Assembly (NCBI RefSeq): GCF_016902445.1
Contig: NZ_JACSNX010000001.1
Span: 62,001-126,000 of the forward strand
DNA: 64,000 bases
Direction: 5' to 3'
DNA from: Oscillibacter valericigenes
Lineage (GTDB): Bacteria; Bacillota; Clostridia; Oscillospirales; Oscillospiraceae
A program made the translations under genes and the position numbers. Below the pieces are notes generated by a model that was not told the origin of the DNA, did no database searches, and saw only the letters and a program-made list of their open reading frames with translations. Below, piece after piece: positions 1-9,162 of this stretch. Every line of letters begins with the position of its first letter. Position 1 is the stretch's first letter.

Positions 1-682
1 CCGCCTCGTCGAAGTCCGGCCACAGCACATCGGTGAAGTAGAACTCACTGTAGGCGCACTGCCACAGGAGGAAGTTGGAGAGGCGCAGCTCCCCGCTGGG
101 GCGGATGATAAGCTCCGGGTCCGGGATGCCGGCGGAGTCCAGGTAAGTGGAAAACAGGGCGTCGTCCAGGTCCTCCGGTTTCCGCTCCCCTGCGGCACAG
201 TCCGCGGCAAACCGCCGGACCGCCCGCAGGATCTCGTCCCGGCCGCCGTAGTTCAGGCACACGTTGGCCTGGAAGTCGTCTTTTGACAGGTGCTCCGTGA
301 TCTCGTCGGTCTCCCGGGCCAGGGCCCGCAGCTCCGGGGAGATGGGCGTCATGTCGCCGAAGAAATGGAGGCGGATGTGGTCCTTCTCCATGGTGTCCAC
401 CGCCTCCAGCAGATACCGCTTCAGCAGGGCCATGATGGCGGCGACCTCTGTTTCCGACCGCTTCCAGTTTTCCGTGGAAAAGGCGTAGACGGTCAGGTAT
501 TTCACGCCGATGTTCTTGCAGTAGGTGGCGATGCGGCGGAACGTCTCCGCTCCCGCCTTGTGGCCGGCGGTGCGGGGCAGGCCCCGCTTCGTGGCCCAGC
601 GGCCGTTGCCGTCCATGATGATCGCAATGTGGCGGGGAGGCGGCAGGACCTGGCCCGCCGAGGCGTTGATAATCTCTTGCAT
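1..682 (-). CDS. uppS: Isoprenyl transferase (undecaprenyl diphosphate synthase), 3' end outside window
   Basis: Cis-prenyltransferase that extends farnesyl diphosphate with isopentenyl diphosphate to undecaprenyl diphosphate, the lipid carrier for peptidoglycan and wall polymers. Translating the minus strand gives the family signature IIMDGNGRWA near residue 20, followed by RGLPRTAGHKAG, YAFSTENWKR and the C-terminal IRPSGELRLSNFLLWQ; the Asp of MDG is the catalytic Mg-binding residue in this family. The reading frame runs open off position 1, so about 20 C-terminal residues are missing. The ATG at 682 has AGAGA seven bases upstream; an in-frame ATG at 697 has no ribosome binding site. Order pyrH-frr-uppS is the usual Firmicute order, here interrupted by two small genes and two repeat elements. 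Identification is firm. Confidence 0.96.
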   Translation of the reverse strand, partial: MQEIINASAGQVLPPPRHIAIIMDGNGRWATKRGLPRTAGHKAGAETFRRIATYCKNIGVKYLTVYAFSTENWKRSETEVAAIMALLKRYLLEAVDTMEKDHIRLHFFGDMTPISPELRALARETDEITEHLSKDDFQANVCLNYGGRDEILRAVRRFAADCAAGERKPEDLDDALFSTYLDSAGIPDPELIIRPSGELRLSNFLLWQCAYSEFYFTDVLWPDFDEA

Positions 683-767
683 GATGGATTCTCTCATTTC
701 AAAATGGATTGTTGGGGATGCGTCCCATTGGACGTGGAATGGCAGCTATGGTGATAGCTGGGCAATG

Positions 768-1056
768 CACCCCCCATTTCTCTTTTGGTCTTGCCAAAAG
801 AGAAACGGGCCGTGCACGGTCCAAAGAGAAAAAACGCTTTGGTCGCAACTTTGCACGTACGTGCAAAGTTGCTGTACGGGGGTCGGCGTGAGATGGTGCC
901 TGCAGGGTCGCGATGGCTCCCCGACGGGCGCGGCGGGGTGCCGCAGAAACTTGACAGTTGATTCCCGCAACGCAGGTGCGGAGGTCAGCGGGGTGCAAGA
1001 ACGCATTTGACCTGTTTCTCTTTCCGCGCGTTCCGCTTCGCTACGCGCTGCTCGGA
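768..1056 (+). repeat. Dispersed hairpin-rich intergenic repeat, copy A (subfamily I)
   Basis: Fills most of the 393-base gap between uppS and the next gene. It starts with a strong hairpin at 777-805 (twelve-base arms TTTCTCTTTTGG / CCAAAAGAGAAA, loop TCTTG), followed by a GGCCGTGCACGG block, a perfect 28-base palindrome (845-872), a conserved segment ending CTTGACAGTTGATT, and a CTTTCCGCGCGTTCCGC end. The reverse complement matches copy D (11779-12072) along nearly its whole length; copies B and C share the terminal hairpin and the middle but carry a different distal half. Short open frames in it have no ribosome binding sites and are not kept between copies, so I treat it as non-coding. 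Confidence 0.8.
845..872. repeat. Perfect 28-base palindrome inside repeat copy A
   Basis: Two fourteen-base arms, GCAACTTTGCACGT and its exact reverse complement, meet without a loop. In copies B and D the same position in the element holds a different sequence (GGAGGCACGAAGGTGCC) that can also fold into a hairpin. The element therefore seems to keep a stem-loop here while its sequence changes. Confidence 0.85.
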
Positions 1057-1075
1057 CGGGCGTGGAAGATGCAGC

Positions 1076-1363
1076 TCAGTCCGCCTTGTTCCACCAGCGG
1101 TCGGTCTTCCAGGCAAAATGGAAGCCGCAGGCGCGGCAGTATTGGGTCTCCTCCATGGGAAACCAGGGCAGGATGAAGCGTCCACAGTTGGGGCAGCGGA
1201 GATGGCGCAGTTCGATTCCCGAGAAGACGGCTGCTGCTACAACGCCCAAGGCCAGGAACACCAGCCCCAGTCTGCCCCGCACGCCGCCCGCCAGACACAA
1301 GGGAAAAACAGTCGCAAACAGTGTTCCTCTGGCTACTGAATACCATTTCTTTTCCAGTTTCAT
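1076..1363 (-). CDS. Small membrane protein with C-terminal zinc ribbon
   Basis: A 95-residue protein I cannot assign to a named family. Residues about 12-48 contain two short hydrophobic segments with a small polar break (GGVRGR), followed by a cytoplasmic or periplasmic tail with two Cys-x2-Cys knuckles (CPNCGRF and CRACGFHF), the pattern of a zinc ribbon. ATG at 1363 is preceded by GAGG nine bases away. It is codirectional with the 161-residue gene upstream (17-base gap), so the two are probably cotranscribed. Function unknown; the zinc ribbon suggests a metal-stabilised interaction domain rather than catalysis. Confidence 0.7.
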   Translation of the reverse strand: MKLEKKWYSVARGTLFATVFPLCLAGGVRGRLGLVFLALGVVAAAVFSGIELRHLRCPNCGRFILPWFPMEETQYCRACGFHFAWKTDRWWNKAD

Positions 1364-1379
1364 AGAACCCTCTTCTTTC

Positions 1380-1862
1380 TTAAGCGGGCGGCAGGGCCAG
1401 CAGGGCGTTCAGCTGTTCCATAGCCGCCGCCAAGTCACAGCCTTTCAGCTGATAGCAGGCGTAGCCCAAGCTCAGGTCCCTCAGGTACAGGGGCGTGTAC
1501 AGCAAGCCGTCGGAGCGCAGACTGAACGCGGCGTCCAGTATACCTTGGTTTCCCTCCACGTGGTTGAGCCAGAGGTTGTAGACCTGCTGGTCCCCGGACC
1601 AGGAGATATTCCGCTGGCGGCCGCAGAAAGAGACGGTGCCCGTCTCCAGCTCCGCCAGCAGCGGCGCGATCTCCGCCTGGTCAGGGCGGGCCTCCAGTGT
1701 ACGGCGGAGGTCCCCCACAAAGGCAGTGACATAGAACTCTGTGGCCCGGTCCGAGTGGGCAAACTCCCGAAAAGGCACCGGCCGCAGCAAAACCGCCAGC
1801 GTCACCGCCAGCAGGACCAGGCACCCCAGTCCCCGGCTGTGTTTCTCCATCCAGCGTCCCAT
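1380..1862 (-). CDS. Hypothetical protein with one N-terminal membrane anchor
   Basis: A 160-residue protein of unknown family. A hydrophobic stretch at about residues 12-26 (LGCLVLLAVTLAVLL) forms a single anchor or uncleaved signal; the remainder is soluble, with a helical RRTLEARPDQAE region and a C-terminal AAMEQLNALLALPPA helix. The frame stays open upstream into repeat copy B, but those 37 extra residues are repeat sequence. I chose the ATG at 1862 because AAAGGGG lies nine bases ahead; an ATG at 1850 is the alternative. It precedes the zinc-ribbon membrane protein, with which it probably forms a two-gene unit. No function can be inferred. Confidence 0.65.
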   Translation of the reverse strand: MGRWMEKHSRGLGCLVLLAVTLAVLLRPVPFREFAHSDRATEFYVTAFVGDLRRTLEARPDQAEIAPLLAELETGTVSFCGRQRNISWSGDQQVYNLWLNHVEGNQGILDAAFSLRSDGLLYTPLYLRDLSLGYACYQLKGCDLAAAMEQLNALLALPPA

Positions 1863-1884
1863 GCAGATTTTCCCCTTTCTACAG

Positions 1885-2226
1885 CTCTCCCAGTCTCCGC
1901 CCAGCCAGCGGCAGCGGAAATCGGAGCTGGTCAATGCGATGGCCACCCCGACGAGGTCCGCACCATCCGCCACGGGACGGCAGTATCAGGAATCGCAGAA
2001 GAGCATAGCGTGCCTGAAGGCCGGCCCAAATCGGCGTTTGCACCGATACGTCGACCCCCGTAATAGCGCGGAGGCACGAAGGTGCCGGAGCGCGCACAAG
2101 CGCTTTTTCTCTTCCACCGGGCGCGGCGCAGAAGGTGAATTGCCCCGCAGGGGCAAGAGAAGCCCCTCTGGAGGGTTCTCTTTTTGGCGCAACCAAAAAG
2201 AGAATGGGGGCGCATCCCCCGTGGAA
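1885..2226 (-). repeat. Dispersed hairpin-rich intergenic repeat, copy B (subfamily II)
   Basis: Lies between the anchored hypothetical gene and frr. Reading left to right it begins GCCAGCGGCAGCGG, continues through GGTCAATGCGATGG and CCGCCACGGGACGG, contains the shared block GGAGGCACGAAGGTGCC, and ends in the hairpin at 2176-2204 (TTCTCTTTTTGG / CCAAAAAGAGAA). It is the reverse complement of copy C apart from an extra 50-base segment with two small GC hairpins just before the terminal hairpin. The terminal hairpin and middle block are shared with A and D. Confidence 0.78.
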
Positions 2227-2287
2227 ACGGCCCCCCTGCGGGAGCAGAAGCCCCCGAAAGGGGCCCATCCCCTTCAAAACGCGCAAT

Positions 2288-2321
2288 GCCTCCGGCGGGC
2301 AGCCGTGCTCCCGCCGGAGGC
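2288..2321 (-). terminator. Probable terminator after frr
   Basis: Twelve-base GC-rich stem (GCCTCCGGCGGG / CCCGCCGGAGGC) starting twelve bases past the frr stop. The T-run that follows on the minus strand is short and displaced, so termination efficiency is uncertain. Confidence 0.5.
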
Positions 2322-2332
2322 CCCGGCGGCTC

Positions 2333-2890
2333 TTACACCGCCATCAGTTCCTTTTCCTTCTTGGCCAGCAGCTCATCCAGATGCTTGCAGCTGTCGTCCG
2401 TCAGCTTCTGCAGGTCCTTCTCCGCCTGCTTCAGATCATCCTCGGTGATCTCGGAGGACTTCTCCTTCTTCTTGAAGGCCTCCATAGCGTCCCGGCGGAT
2501 GTTGCGGATGGCCACCTTGCCGCCCTCGGCGTACTTGCGGATCTGCTTCACCAGCTCCTTGCGGCGCTCCTCCGTCAGCTGGGGGAAGTTCAGGCGGATG
2601 CTGGCACCGTCGTTCTGGGGATTGATGCCCAGGTCGGAGTTCTGGATGGCCTTCTCGATGCTCTTCACCGCCGTCTTGTCCCAGGGGGAGATCAGCAGGG
2701 TGCGGGCATCGGGAGAGGAGATGGCCGCGATCTGCTGGATGGGCGTGGGGCTGCCGTAGTAGTCCACCATGATCCGATCCAGCACGGAGGCGTTGGCCCG
2801 GCCCGCCCGGACGGAGGCGAAGTCCGCCGCCACGGAGTCGATGCTCTTCTTCATCTTGTCCTCGTATACCTTGTATTCTTCCTTCAACAT
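2333..2890 (-). CDS. frr: Ribosome recycling factor
   Basis: Splits post-termination 70S ribosomes together with EF-G. The protein shows family sequence throughout: MLKEEYKVYEDKMKKSID at the start, the hallmark VRAGRANASVLDRI, VDYYGSPTPIQQIA, and the helical C-terminus KKLTDDS. From the ATG at 2890 it is 185 residues, the standard length; an ATG two codons upstream (2896) is nearer to AAAGGA and AAGGA and may be used instead. Lies 61 bases after pyrH in the pyrH-frr pair that is conserved across bacteria and probably shares its transcript. Confidence 0.95.
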   Translation of the reverse strand: MLKEEYKVYEDKMKKSIDSVAADFASVRAGRANASVLDRIMVDYYGSPTPIQQIAAISSPDARTLLISPWDKTAVKSIEKAIQNSDLGINPQNDGASIRLNFPQLTEERRKELVKQIRKYAEGGKVAIRNIRRDAMEAFKKKEKSSEITEDDLKQAEKDLQKLTDDSCKHLDELLAKKEKELMAV

Positions 2891-2951
2891 AATCATGGTC
2901 CTTCCTTTCACAGTTGTGTATGGGGAGGCGCACAGGTGCGCAGACGTGCTC

Positions 2952-3668
2952 TTATTCCTTGACGATGGTGCCCACGTTCTCGCCGCACAGGGCCCGGATG
3001 ATGTTCTTCGGGTCCTTCAGGGCAAACAGCAGCACCGGGATGTGGTTGTCCATGGACAGGGACGTGGCGGTGGAGTCCATCACCGCCAGGTGCTGGGCCA
3101 GCACGTCGTCATAGGTGATGGCGTCGTACTTCACGGCGTCGGGGTCCTTGGCCGGGTCGGCGCTGTACACGCCGTCCACGTTCTTGGCCAGCAGGATCAC
3201 GTCGGCGTCGATCTCCGCCGCCCGCAGGACGGCCGCCGTGTCTGTGGAGAAGTAGGGGTTGCCGGTGCCGGCGCCGAAGATGACCACTCTCCCCTTCTCC
3301 AGATGCCGGATGGCCCGGGAGCGGATGTAGGGCTCGGCGATGGCCCGCATCTCGATGGCGGTCTGGACCCGGACGGGGATGCCCTTCTGCTCGCACACGT
3401 CGGCCACGGCCAGGGCGTTCATCACCGTGGCCAGCATGCCCATGTGGTCGGCCCGGGTGCGCTCCATGGCGCCGCCGCTGTTCTTGGCGCCCCGCCAGAA
3501 GTTGCCGCCGCCCACCACCAGGCCCACCTGGACGCCCATGTCCAGGCACTCCTTGATGACGTCGCAGACACTGCCGATCATCTCAAAATCCAGGCCGGTG
3601 TGCTTGTCGCCGGCCAGGGCCTCGCCGCTGATCTTCAGCAGGACCCGCTTATAAACTGGCTTTGCCAT
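2952..3668 (-). CDS. pyrH: UMP kinase
   Basis: Phosphorylates UMP to UDP with ATP in pyrimidine nucleotide synthesis; hexameric member of the amino-acid-kinase fold. The 238-residue length is typical. Visible motifs are LLKISGEAL at the N-terminus (ATP/phosphate loop), [10 protein letters not shown] (UMP site), [17 protein letters not shown] and [18 protein letters not shown] 3668 has GGAGG seven bases upstream. First gene of the pyrH-frr unit; an upstream terminator at 3782-3810 separates it from engB, so it has its own promoter in the roughly 110-base gap, where an AT-rich stretch with TAAAAT is present. Confidence 0.97.
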   Translation of the reverse strand: MAKPVYKRVLLKISGEALAGDKHTGLDFEMIGSVCDVIKECLDMGVQVGLVVGGGNFWRGAKNSGGAMERTRADHMGMLATVMNALAVADVCEQKGIPVRVQTAIEMRAIAEPYIRSRAIRHLEKGRVVIFGAGTGNPYFSTDTAAVLRAAEIDADVILLAKNVDGVYSADPAKDPDAVKYDAITYDDVLAQHLAVMDSTATSLSMDNHIPVLLFALKDPKNIIRALCGENVGTIVKE

Positions 3669-3781
3669 GATGAAACCTCCGTCTGTTGCACATAAAATGT
3701 CATTGTTATTTTAGCGTATTTTTCCGCTTTTGCATAGGGGGTAGACAAAGATTTTCCGAAAATTGCCCGGACCGCGGGACG

Positions 3782-3810
3782 AAAAAGAGAGGACCGAAGT
3801 CCTCTCTTTT
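3782..3810 (-). terminator. Rho-independent terminator after engB
   Basis: Stem AAAAGAGAGGAC / GTCCTCTCTTTT with a CGAA loop, then TTTTTC on the minus strand, immediately after the engB stop. Ends the tig-clpP-clpX-lon-engB gene run. Confidence 0.88.
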
Positions 3811-3814
3811 CAGC

Positions 3815-4411
3815 TCATCCTCCGCAGGCCGCCGTCAGGTGCCGGATCAGCTCGTCCCTTCCGTCGCCCTTTTCCGCGGAAAAGGGGATCAGGAGGTCCC
3901 GCTCCGTCAGCTCCAGGGTCTCCCGGATCAGGGTCATAGCCGGCTCCACCTGACTCTTTTTCAGCTTATCCAGCTTGTTGGCCACCACGATCTCCGGGCA
4001 GCCGGTCTGGCGGAACCAGTCGTGCATGGTCAGGTCGTTGGCCGTGGGCTTGTGGCGGATGTCCACGATCAGCACCCCGGCGGTGATCCGGTCCGCCTCC
4101 TGCTGGAAGTAGGTCTCCATCAGCTTCGCCCAGCGCTCCTTCTCCGCCTGGCTGACCTTGGCGTAGCCGTACCCCGGCAGGTCCACCAGATAGGCCCGGC
4201 GGTCGATGAGGAAGTAGTTCACCTGGGTGGTCTTGCCGGGGGACGCGCCCACGTAGGCCAGGTTCTTCCGCCCCACCAGCCGGTTGATGACGGAGCTCTT
4301 GCCCACGTTGGACCGGCCCGCAAAGGCGAACTGGGGCAGGCCGTCCCGGATGAAGTCCCGCTGGACTCCAGCGGAGCGGACGAACTCCGCCTTGTTGAAA
4401 TTCAGCGCCAT
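3815..4411 (-). CDS. engB: Ribosome biogenesis GTPase EngB/YsxC
   Basis: Essential TrmE-Era-EngA-EngB-type GTPase acting in large-subunit assembly. All G motifs are present: G1 AGRSNVGKSS (about residues 31-40), G3 DLPGYG, G4 NKLDK and G5 SAEKG. The 198-residue length is usual. Its ribosome binding site AAAGGAG overlaps the lon stop codon, and only twelve bases separate the genes, so it is translated from the lon transcript. The order lon-engB at the end of the tig-clpPX cluster is a conserved Firmicute arrangement. Confidence 0.96.
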   Translation of the reverse strand: MALNFNKAEFVRSAGVQRDFIRDGLPQFAFAGRSNVGKSSVINRLVGRKNLAYVGASPGKTTQVNYFLIDRRAYLVDLPGYGYAKVSQAEKERWAKLMETYFQQEADRITAGVLIVDIRHKPTANDLTMHDWFRQTGCPEIVVANKLDKLKKSQVEPAMTLIRETLELTERDLLIPFSAEKGDGRDELIRHLTAACGG

Positions 4412-4423
4412 AACTGCTCTCCT

Positions 4424-6844
4424 TTACTGGCGGATGGCGTCCCGGCCGCTCTCCCGCCCGGCGGGGGCGAAGGCCGCCACGTGGTCCGCCACCTCTTCCC
4501 GGACGGGGTCCCGCTCCGGGCACAGGGCGGCGGCGAACACCTGGTCCACCGTCTCCACCGGGATGAACCGCAGGGCCGCACGGACCGTCTGGTCGATCTC
4601 CTCCAGGTCCCGGACGTTGTCCTTGGGGATCAGCACGGTGGTGATGCCGTTGCGGAGGGCGGCCATGGTCTTTTCCTTCAAGCCGCCGATGGGCAGCACC
4701 CGGCCTCGTAAAGTGACTTCACCTGTCATCGCTACGCCCGCCTTGATCTTCCGCTCTGTCAGAGCGGACAGCATGGCGGTGGTGACGGCGATGCCGGCGG
4801 AAGGCCCGTCCTTGGGCACGGCCCCCTCCGGGAAGTGGACGTGGATGTCCTTCGTCTTGTAGAAGTCCGCCTCGATGCCCAGCACCGCCGCCCGGCTCCG
4901 CAGGCAGGAGAGGGCCGCCTGGGCGGACTCCTTCATCACGTCCCCCAGGTTGCCGGTGAGCTCCAGCTTGCCGGAACCCTCCATGACGTTGACCTCCACC
5001 TCCAGGATCTCGCCGCCGGCCTCGGTCCACGCCAAGCCGTTCACCACGCCGATCTCCTCCCGCTCCGTGTGGAGGGACGGGGGGAAGGGCTGGCAGTCCA
5101 GGAACTTGGGCAGGTCCTCCTCTGTCACGGTGATCCGCTTGACAGCGCCCTCCAGCAGGCGCATATCCGCCTTGCGGCAGATGGCGGCCAGCCGCCGCTC
5201 CAGCTGGCGGACGCCGGACTCCCGGGTGTAGTCCCGGATGACGGCCCGGTACACGTCGTCGCTCATGCGGACGCTGCCCTTCTTCAGACCGTGCTCCGCC
5301 AGCTGCTTGGGGAACAGATGCCGCTTGGCGATCTGCAGCTTCTCCTCGTCGGTGTAGGAGTTCAGCTGGATGACCTCCATCCGGTCCAGCAGGGGTCGGG
5401 GGATGGTCTCCGTAGTGTTGGCGGTGGTGATGAACATGACACGGCTCAGGTCCACGGGGATCTCCAGGAAGTGGTCCCGGAAGGCGCTGTTCTGCTCGCT
5501 GTCCAGCACCTCCAGCAGGGCCGAGGCCGGGTCGCCCCGGTAGTCGCTGCCCAGCTTGTCGATCTCGTCCAGCAGCAGCAACGGGTTCATGGACCCGGAG
5601 CGGCTGATGGCCTCGATGATGCGGCCGGGCATGGAGCCGATGTACGTCTTGCGGTGGCCCCGGATGTCCGCCTCGTCCCGGACGCCGCCCAGGGACAGGC
5701 GGGCCAGCTTCCGGTTCAGGGCCTTGGCCACGCTGATGGCGATGGAGGTCTTGCCCACGCCCGGCGGGCCCACCAGGCAGATGATCTGCCCCTTGGCGTC
5801 CGGGTTCATCTGCCGGACGGCGATGGTCTCCAGGATGCGCTCCTTCACCTTTTCCAGGCCGAAGTGGTCGCGTTCCAGCACCTTCCGGGCCGCCTCCACG
5901 CTGACGCGTTCCTTCGTGGTGGTGTTCCAGGGCATCTCCAGGCACACGTCCAGGTAGTTGCGGATGACGGCCCCCTCAGCGGAGCCAAAGGGCTGCTTGG
6001 CCAGCTTGTTGACCTCTTTCAGCAGGTGCTTCTCCGTCTCCTCCGGCAGTCCCAGGGCCAGGATCTCCTGGCGATAGGCTTCGATCTCATCGTCCTCACC
6101 CTCGTCGGCCTCTCCCAGCTCGTTCTGGAGGACCCGGATCTGCGTGCGGAGGATCTGCTCCCGCTGGGTGCGGACCAGCTGGTCCCGGACCTTGCTCTCC
6201 ATCTCATGCTCAAAGCCCAGCACATTGTTCTCCCGTGCCAGGAAACCGTTCAGCTTCCGCAGCCGGGCAAAGGGGGAGAGCTCTTCCAGGATCTCCTGTT
6301 TGTCGGTATACCGCAGGGAGATGTTCTGGGCGATGTAGTCCGCCAGGAAGCCGGGGTCCCTGCTGTCCATGACGGCGGCCACCACCTCCTCCGGCACGCC
6401 GCTGGCCTGCTCTGCGTACTCGCTGAACAAGGCATAGGTCTGCCGCAGCAGCGCCTCTGTCCTGGGGCTCTTCCGCATGGCCTCGGAGGCGGGCTCTTCC
6501 GGCACGGCCTCCACATTGGCCTGCAGGAAGGGCTCTGTCTGCCACAGGCGCCGCAGATGGGCCCGCTGGCGGCCGTCCACCACACAGCGGACGGTGGTCT
6601 GGCCCAGCCGCAGGATCTGGGAGATGTGGGCAATGGTGCCGATGGTATACAGGTCCTTCTCCTCCGGCGTATTGACGCCGATCTCCCGCTGGGTCACCAA
6701 AAAGATGTCCTGATCCCCCTCCATGGCCCGCTCCAGGGCCGCAATGGAGATCTTCCGCTCCACGTCGAAGGTCAGGCTCATATGGGGAAATACCGTCAGG
6801 CCCCGAAGGGCCAGGACGGGAAGATTCCATGTGGTCAGTTCCAT
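4424..6844 (-). CDS. lon: ATP-dependent Lon protease
   Basis: Soluble hexameric AAA+ serine protease that degrades damaged and regulatory proteins. The 806-residue protein has the N-terminal substrate domain (LPVLALRGLTVFPHM at the start), a coiled-coil linker, Walker A GPPGVGKTS near residue 359, Walker B LLLLDEID, and the C-terminal protease domain with catalytic Ser in KDGPSAG (about residue 681) and Lys in GGLKEKTMAA (about 721). The frame extends 24 codons further, but ATG 6844 has AAAGGA at correct spacing and fits the family start. Follows clpX in the conserved proteolysis cluster. No CtsR or CIRCE operator is visible nearby. Confidence 0.97.
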   Translation of the reverse strand: MELTTWNLPVLALRGLTVFPHMSLTFDVERKISIAALERAMEGDQDIFLVTQREIGVNTPEEKDLYTIGTIAHISQILRLGQTTVRCVVDGRQRAHLRRLWQTEPFLQANVEAVPEEPASEAMRKSPRTEALLRQTYALFSEYAEQASGVPEEVVAAVMDSRDPGFLADYIAQNISLRYTDKQEILEELSPFARLRKLNGFLARENNVLGFEHEMESKVRDQLVRTQREQILRTQIRVLQNELGEADEGEDDEIEAYRQEILALGLPEETEKHLLKEVNKLAKQPFGSAEGAVIRNYLDVCLEMPWNTTTKERVSVEAARKVLERDHFGLEKVKERILETIAVRQMNPDAKGQIICLVGPPGVGKTSIAISVAKALNRKLARLSLGGVRDEADIRGHRKTYIGSMPGRIIEAISRSGSMNPLLLLDEIDKLGSDYRGDPASALLEVLDSEQNSAFRDHFLEIPVDLSRVMFITTANTTETIPRPLLDRMEVIQLNSYTDEEKLQIAKRHLFPKQLAEHGLKKGSVRMSDDVYRAVIRDYTRESGVRQLERRLAAICRKADMRLLEGAVKRITVTEEDLPKFLDCQPFPPSLHTEREEIGVVNGLAWTEAGGEILEVEVNVMEGSGKLELTGNLGDVMKESAQAALSCLRSRAAVLGIEADFYKTKDIHVHFPEGAVPKDGPSAGIAVTTAMLSALTERKIKAGVAMTGEVTLRGRVLPIGGLKEKTMAALRNGITTVLIPKDNVRDLEEIDQTVRAALRFIPVETVDQVFAAALCPERDPVREEVADHVAAFAPAGRESGRDAIRQ

Positions 6845-6916
6845 GTGTTGTTCCTTTCTGAAGGGGTGGGGATGCGCAGAAGGGAGAGGCGCGGCAGCGT
6901 CCCTCCCTTCTGTCAA

Positions 6917-8239
6917 TTAAGACGCCGACGCGGGGGTCGAAGAGCCGTGGGGCGATCTGCCCTCTCCCTTGCCGGTGTTCAATTTCACGGAATAGCTGAT
7001 CTTCTGGGGGTCCCGGGTCAGCACCGGGCCGGACTTGCCCTCCGCACACTCCCGGGTGATGACGGCTTTCACCACCGTGGGATCAGAGGGGATCTCATAC
7101 ATCATGGGAGTCAGGATGCCCTCCATGACGGCCCGCAGGCCCCGGGCGCCGATGTTCCGCTCGATGGCCTTGTCGGCAATGGCCTCCAGCGCCTCCGGCT
7201 GGAACTCCAGGTCCACCTCATCGTATTCCATCAGCTTCTTATACTGCTTCACCAGGGCGTTCTTGGGCTCTGTCAGGATCCGGACCAGGTCCTCCCGCTT
7301 CAGCGCGTTCAGAGAGGCGATGACCGGCAGACGGCCCACCAGCTCCGGGATGATGCCGAACTTCAGCAGGTCGTGAGGCTGGACCTCATGGAGGATCCGG
7401 CTGATGTCCTTGTCCTTCTTCCCCTGGACGTTGGCGCCGAAGCCGATGGACTTCTGGTCCAGCCGCCGCTCGATGATCTTCTCCAGACCGTCGAAGGCGC
7501 CGCCGCAAATGAAGAGGATGTTCTTGGTGTTCACCTGGATGAACTCCTGGTGGGGGTGCTTCCGGCCGCCCTGGGGCGGCACGTTGGCCACGGTGCCCTC
7601 CACGATCTTCAGCAGAGCCTGCTGGACGCCCTCGCCGGACACGTCCCGGGTGATGGAGGTATTCTCGCTCTTCCGGGCGATCTTGTCGATCTCGTCCACG
7701 TAGATGATGCCGTGCTCCGCCCGCTCCACATCAAAGTCCGCGGCCTGCAGCAGACGCAGCAGGATGTTCTCCACATCGTCGCCTACGTAGCCGGCCTCCG
7801 TCAGGGTGGTGGCGTCCGCGATGGCGAAGGGCACCTTCAGGATCCGGGCCAGGGTCTGGGCAAACAGCGTCTTGCCGGAGCCGGTGGGGCCCAGCAGCAG
7901 GATGTTGCTCTTCTGGAGCTCCACGTCCTCGTCCCCGCCGAAGTAGATGCGCTTGTAGTGGTTGTACACCGCGACGGACAGGGCCACCTTGGCCTCATCC
8001 TGCCCGATGACGTACTGATCCAGCACGTCCTTGATCTCCCTGGGAGTGGGCAGCTGATCCGGCAGGTCCTCCAGCGCGCTGGAGGAGACATCGTCGAACC
8101 CATCATTCAGAATGCTCATGCACAGCTGGACACACTCATCGCAGATGCGCACGCCGGGCCCCTGGATCATCCGGTGGACCTGGCTTTCATGCTTGCCGCA
8201 GAAGGAGCACCGCAGGCCCTTCTTGCTCTCGTCACTCAT
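6917..8239 (-). CDS. clpX: ATP-dependent Clp protease ATP-binding subunit ClpX
   Basis: AAA+ unfoldase that feeds substrates to ClpP. Residues 11-36 form the treble-clef zinc domain (Cys11, 14, 33, 36), which recruits adaptors. Walker A GPTGSGKT sits at about residue 118, Walker [11 protein letters not shown] at about 185, and the IGF loop that docks ClpP reads SIGFGA. The 440-residue length is slightly longer than usual because of a C-terminal extension after the sensor-2 domain (from about residue 410, ending in a Ser/Ala/Pro-rich tail). ATG 8239 is preceded by TGAGGT. Immediately downstream of clpP, as expected. Confidence 0.97.
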   Translation of the reverse strand: MSDESKKGLRCSFCGKHESQVHRMIQGPGVRICDECVQLCMSILNDGFDDVSSSALEDLPDQLPTPREIKDVLDQYVIGQDEAKVALSVAVYNHYKRIYFGGDEDVELQKSNILLLGPTGSGKTLFAQTLARILKVPFAIADATTLTEAGYVGDDVENILLRLLQAADFDVERAEHGIIYVDEIDKIARKSENTSITRDVSGEGVQQALLKIVEGTVANVPPQGGRKHPHQEFIQVNTKNILFICGGAFDGLEKIIERRLDQKSIGFGANVQGKKDKDISRILHEVQPHDLLKFGIIPELVGRLPVIASLNALKREDLVRILTEPKNALVKQYKKLMEYDEVDLEFQPEALEAIADKAIERNIGARGLRAVMEGILTPMMYEIPSDPTVVKAVITRECAEGKSGPVLTRDPQKISYSVKLNTGKGEGRSPHGSSTPASAS

Positions 8240-8315
8240 GGTAATACCTCAGTTTTGGAATTTTGCGCGGAAGTTCTGCCTGGGATCCGGTCTCTTCGGC
8301 CGGGCCTGCGCAGGC

Positions 8316-8900
8316 TCACTTCTTGCTGGTGATGATCTTGTCGATGAGGCCGAAGTCCAGTGCCTCCTGAGCGGTCATCCAGTGGTCCCGCTCGGAGGCC
8401 GCCTTGATCTCCTCTGCCGTCTTTCCGGTGTTGTTCGCCAGGATCTCGTTCAGGTTCTTCTTGATCCGCAGGAAGTGCTCCACATCGATCTCCATGTCCG
8501 TCACCTTGCCCTGGGTGCCGGCGGAGGGCTGATGGATCATGATCTCCGCGTTGGGCAGGGCGATGCGCTTGCCCTTGGCGCCGGAGCTGAGCAGGAACGC
8601 GCCCATGCTGGCGGCCATGCCGATGCAGATGGTGGACACGTCGCACTTGACATACTGCATGGTGTCATAGATGGCCATGCCGTCCGTCACGGAGCCGCCG
8701 GGGCTGTTGATATACAGCTGGATATCCTTGTCAGGATCCTGGGCCTCCAGATACAGCAGCTGGGCCACCACCAGGCTGGCAGTGGTGGCGTTGACCTCCT
8801 CTCCCAGGAATACGATCCGGTCGTTCAGCAGACGGGAGAAGATGTCATAGGACCGCTCGCCGCGGTTGGTCTGCTCAACTACATAAGGGACTAAGCTCAT
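8316..8900 (-). CDS. clpP: ATP-dependent Clp protease proteolytic subunit ClpP
   Basis: Tetradecameric serine peptidase partner of ClpX. The 194-residue protein carries the complete triad: Ser98 in GMAASMGAF, His123 in MIHQPSAG and Asp172 in ASERDHWM. Start ATG 8900 has an excellent AAGGAGG eight bases upstream; the open frame continues eleven codons further but those lack a binding site and are outside the family start (SLVPYVVEQ). Located between tig and clpX. Confidence 0.97.
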   Translation of the reverse strand: MSLVPYVVEQTNRGERSYDIFSRLLNDRIVFLGEEVNATTASLVVAQLLYLEAQDPDKDIQLYINSPGGSVTDGMAIYDTMQYVKCDVSTICIGMAASMGAFLLSSGAKGKRIALPNAEIMIHQPSAGTQGKVTDMEIDVEHFLRIKKNLNEILANNTGKTAEEIKAASERDHWMTAQEALDFGLIDKIITSKK

Positions 8901-9103
8901 TGGTAAAACCTCCTTGATTCCCGTGCCGGCCATGCGGCACGTACGACAGATCTGTTCCTCCCAAACCCGCCGCGCTCTCCCGGCGCTGGGGGCATGTATG
9001 GCAGAAGCGCCCGGCCCGCTGCGAGCCTCCGGCGCTCCTGCCCACGCGCACGCCTATCTTAATACAGGCGCTGTGCGGAAATCCGTCGAATCCATGCGGA
9101 GAG

Positions 9104-9148
9104 TCCTGCCTCCGGCGGGAGAACACACGCTCCCGCCCTCCGGACTTC
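9104..9148 (-). terminator. GC hairpin after tig
   Basis: Inverted repeat GGCGGGAG / CTCCCGCC with flanking CCTCC/GGAGG pairs, just past the tig stop, without a clear T-run. It may be a weak terminator or an RNA processing site that lets tig and clpP be expressed at different levels. The rest of the 262-base tig-clpP gap shows nothing else I can identify. Confidence 0.4.
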
Positions 9149-9162
9149 TAGTATGCCCGGAA

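Noticed and set aside
4835..8332. 1165-codon plus-strand open frame opposite lon and clpX
   Set aside because: Exactly antisense to two firmly identified genes, low-complexity Leu/Gly/His/Gln composition typical of GC-rich shadow frames, no ribosome binding site.
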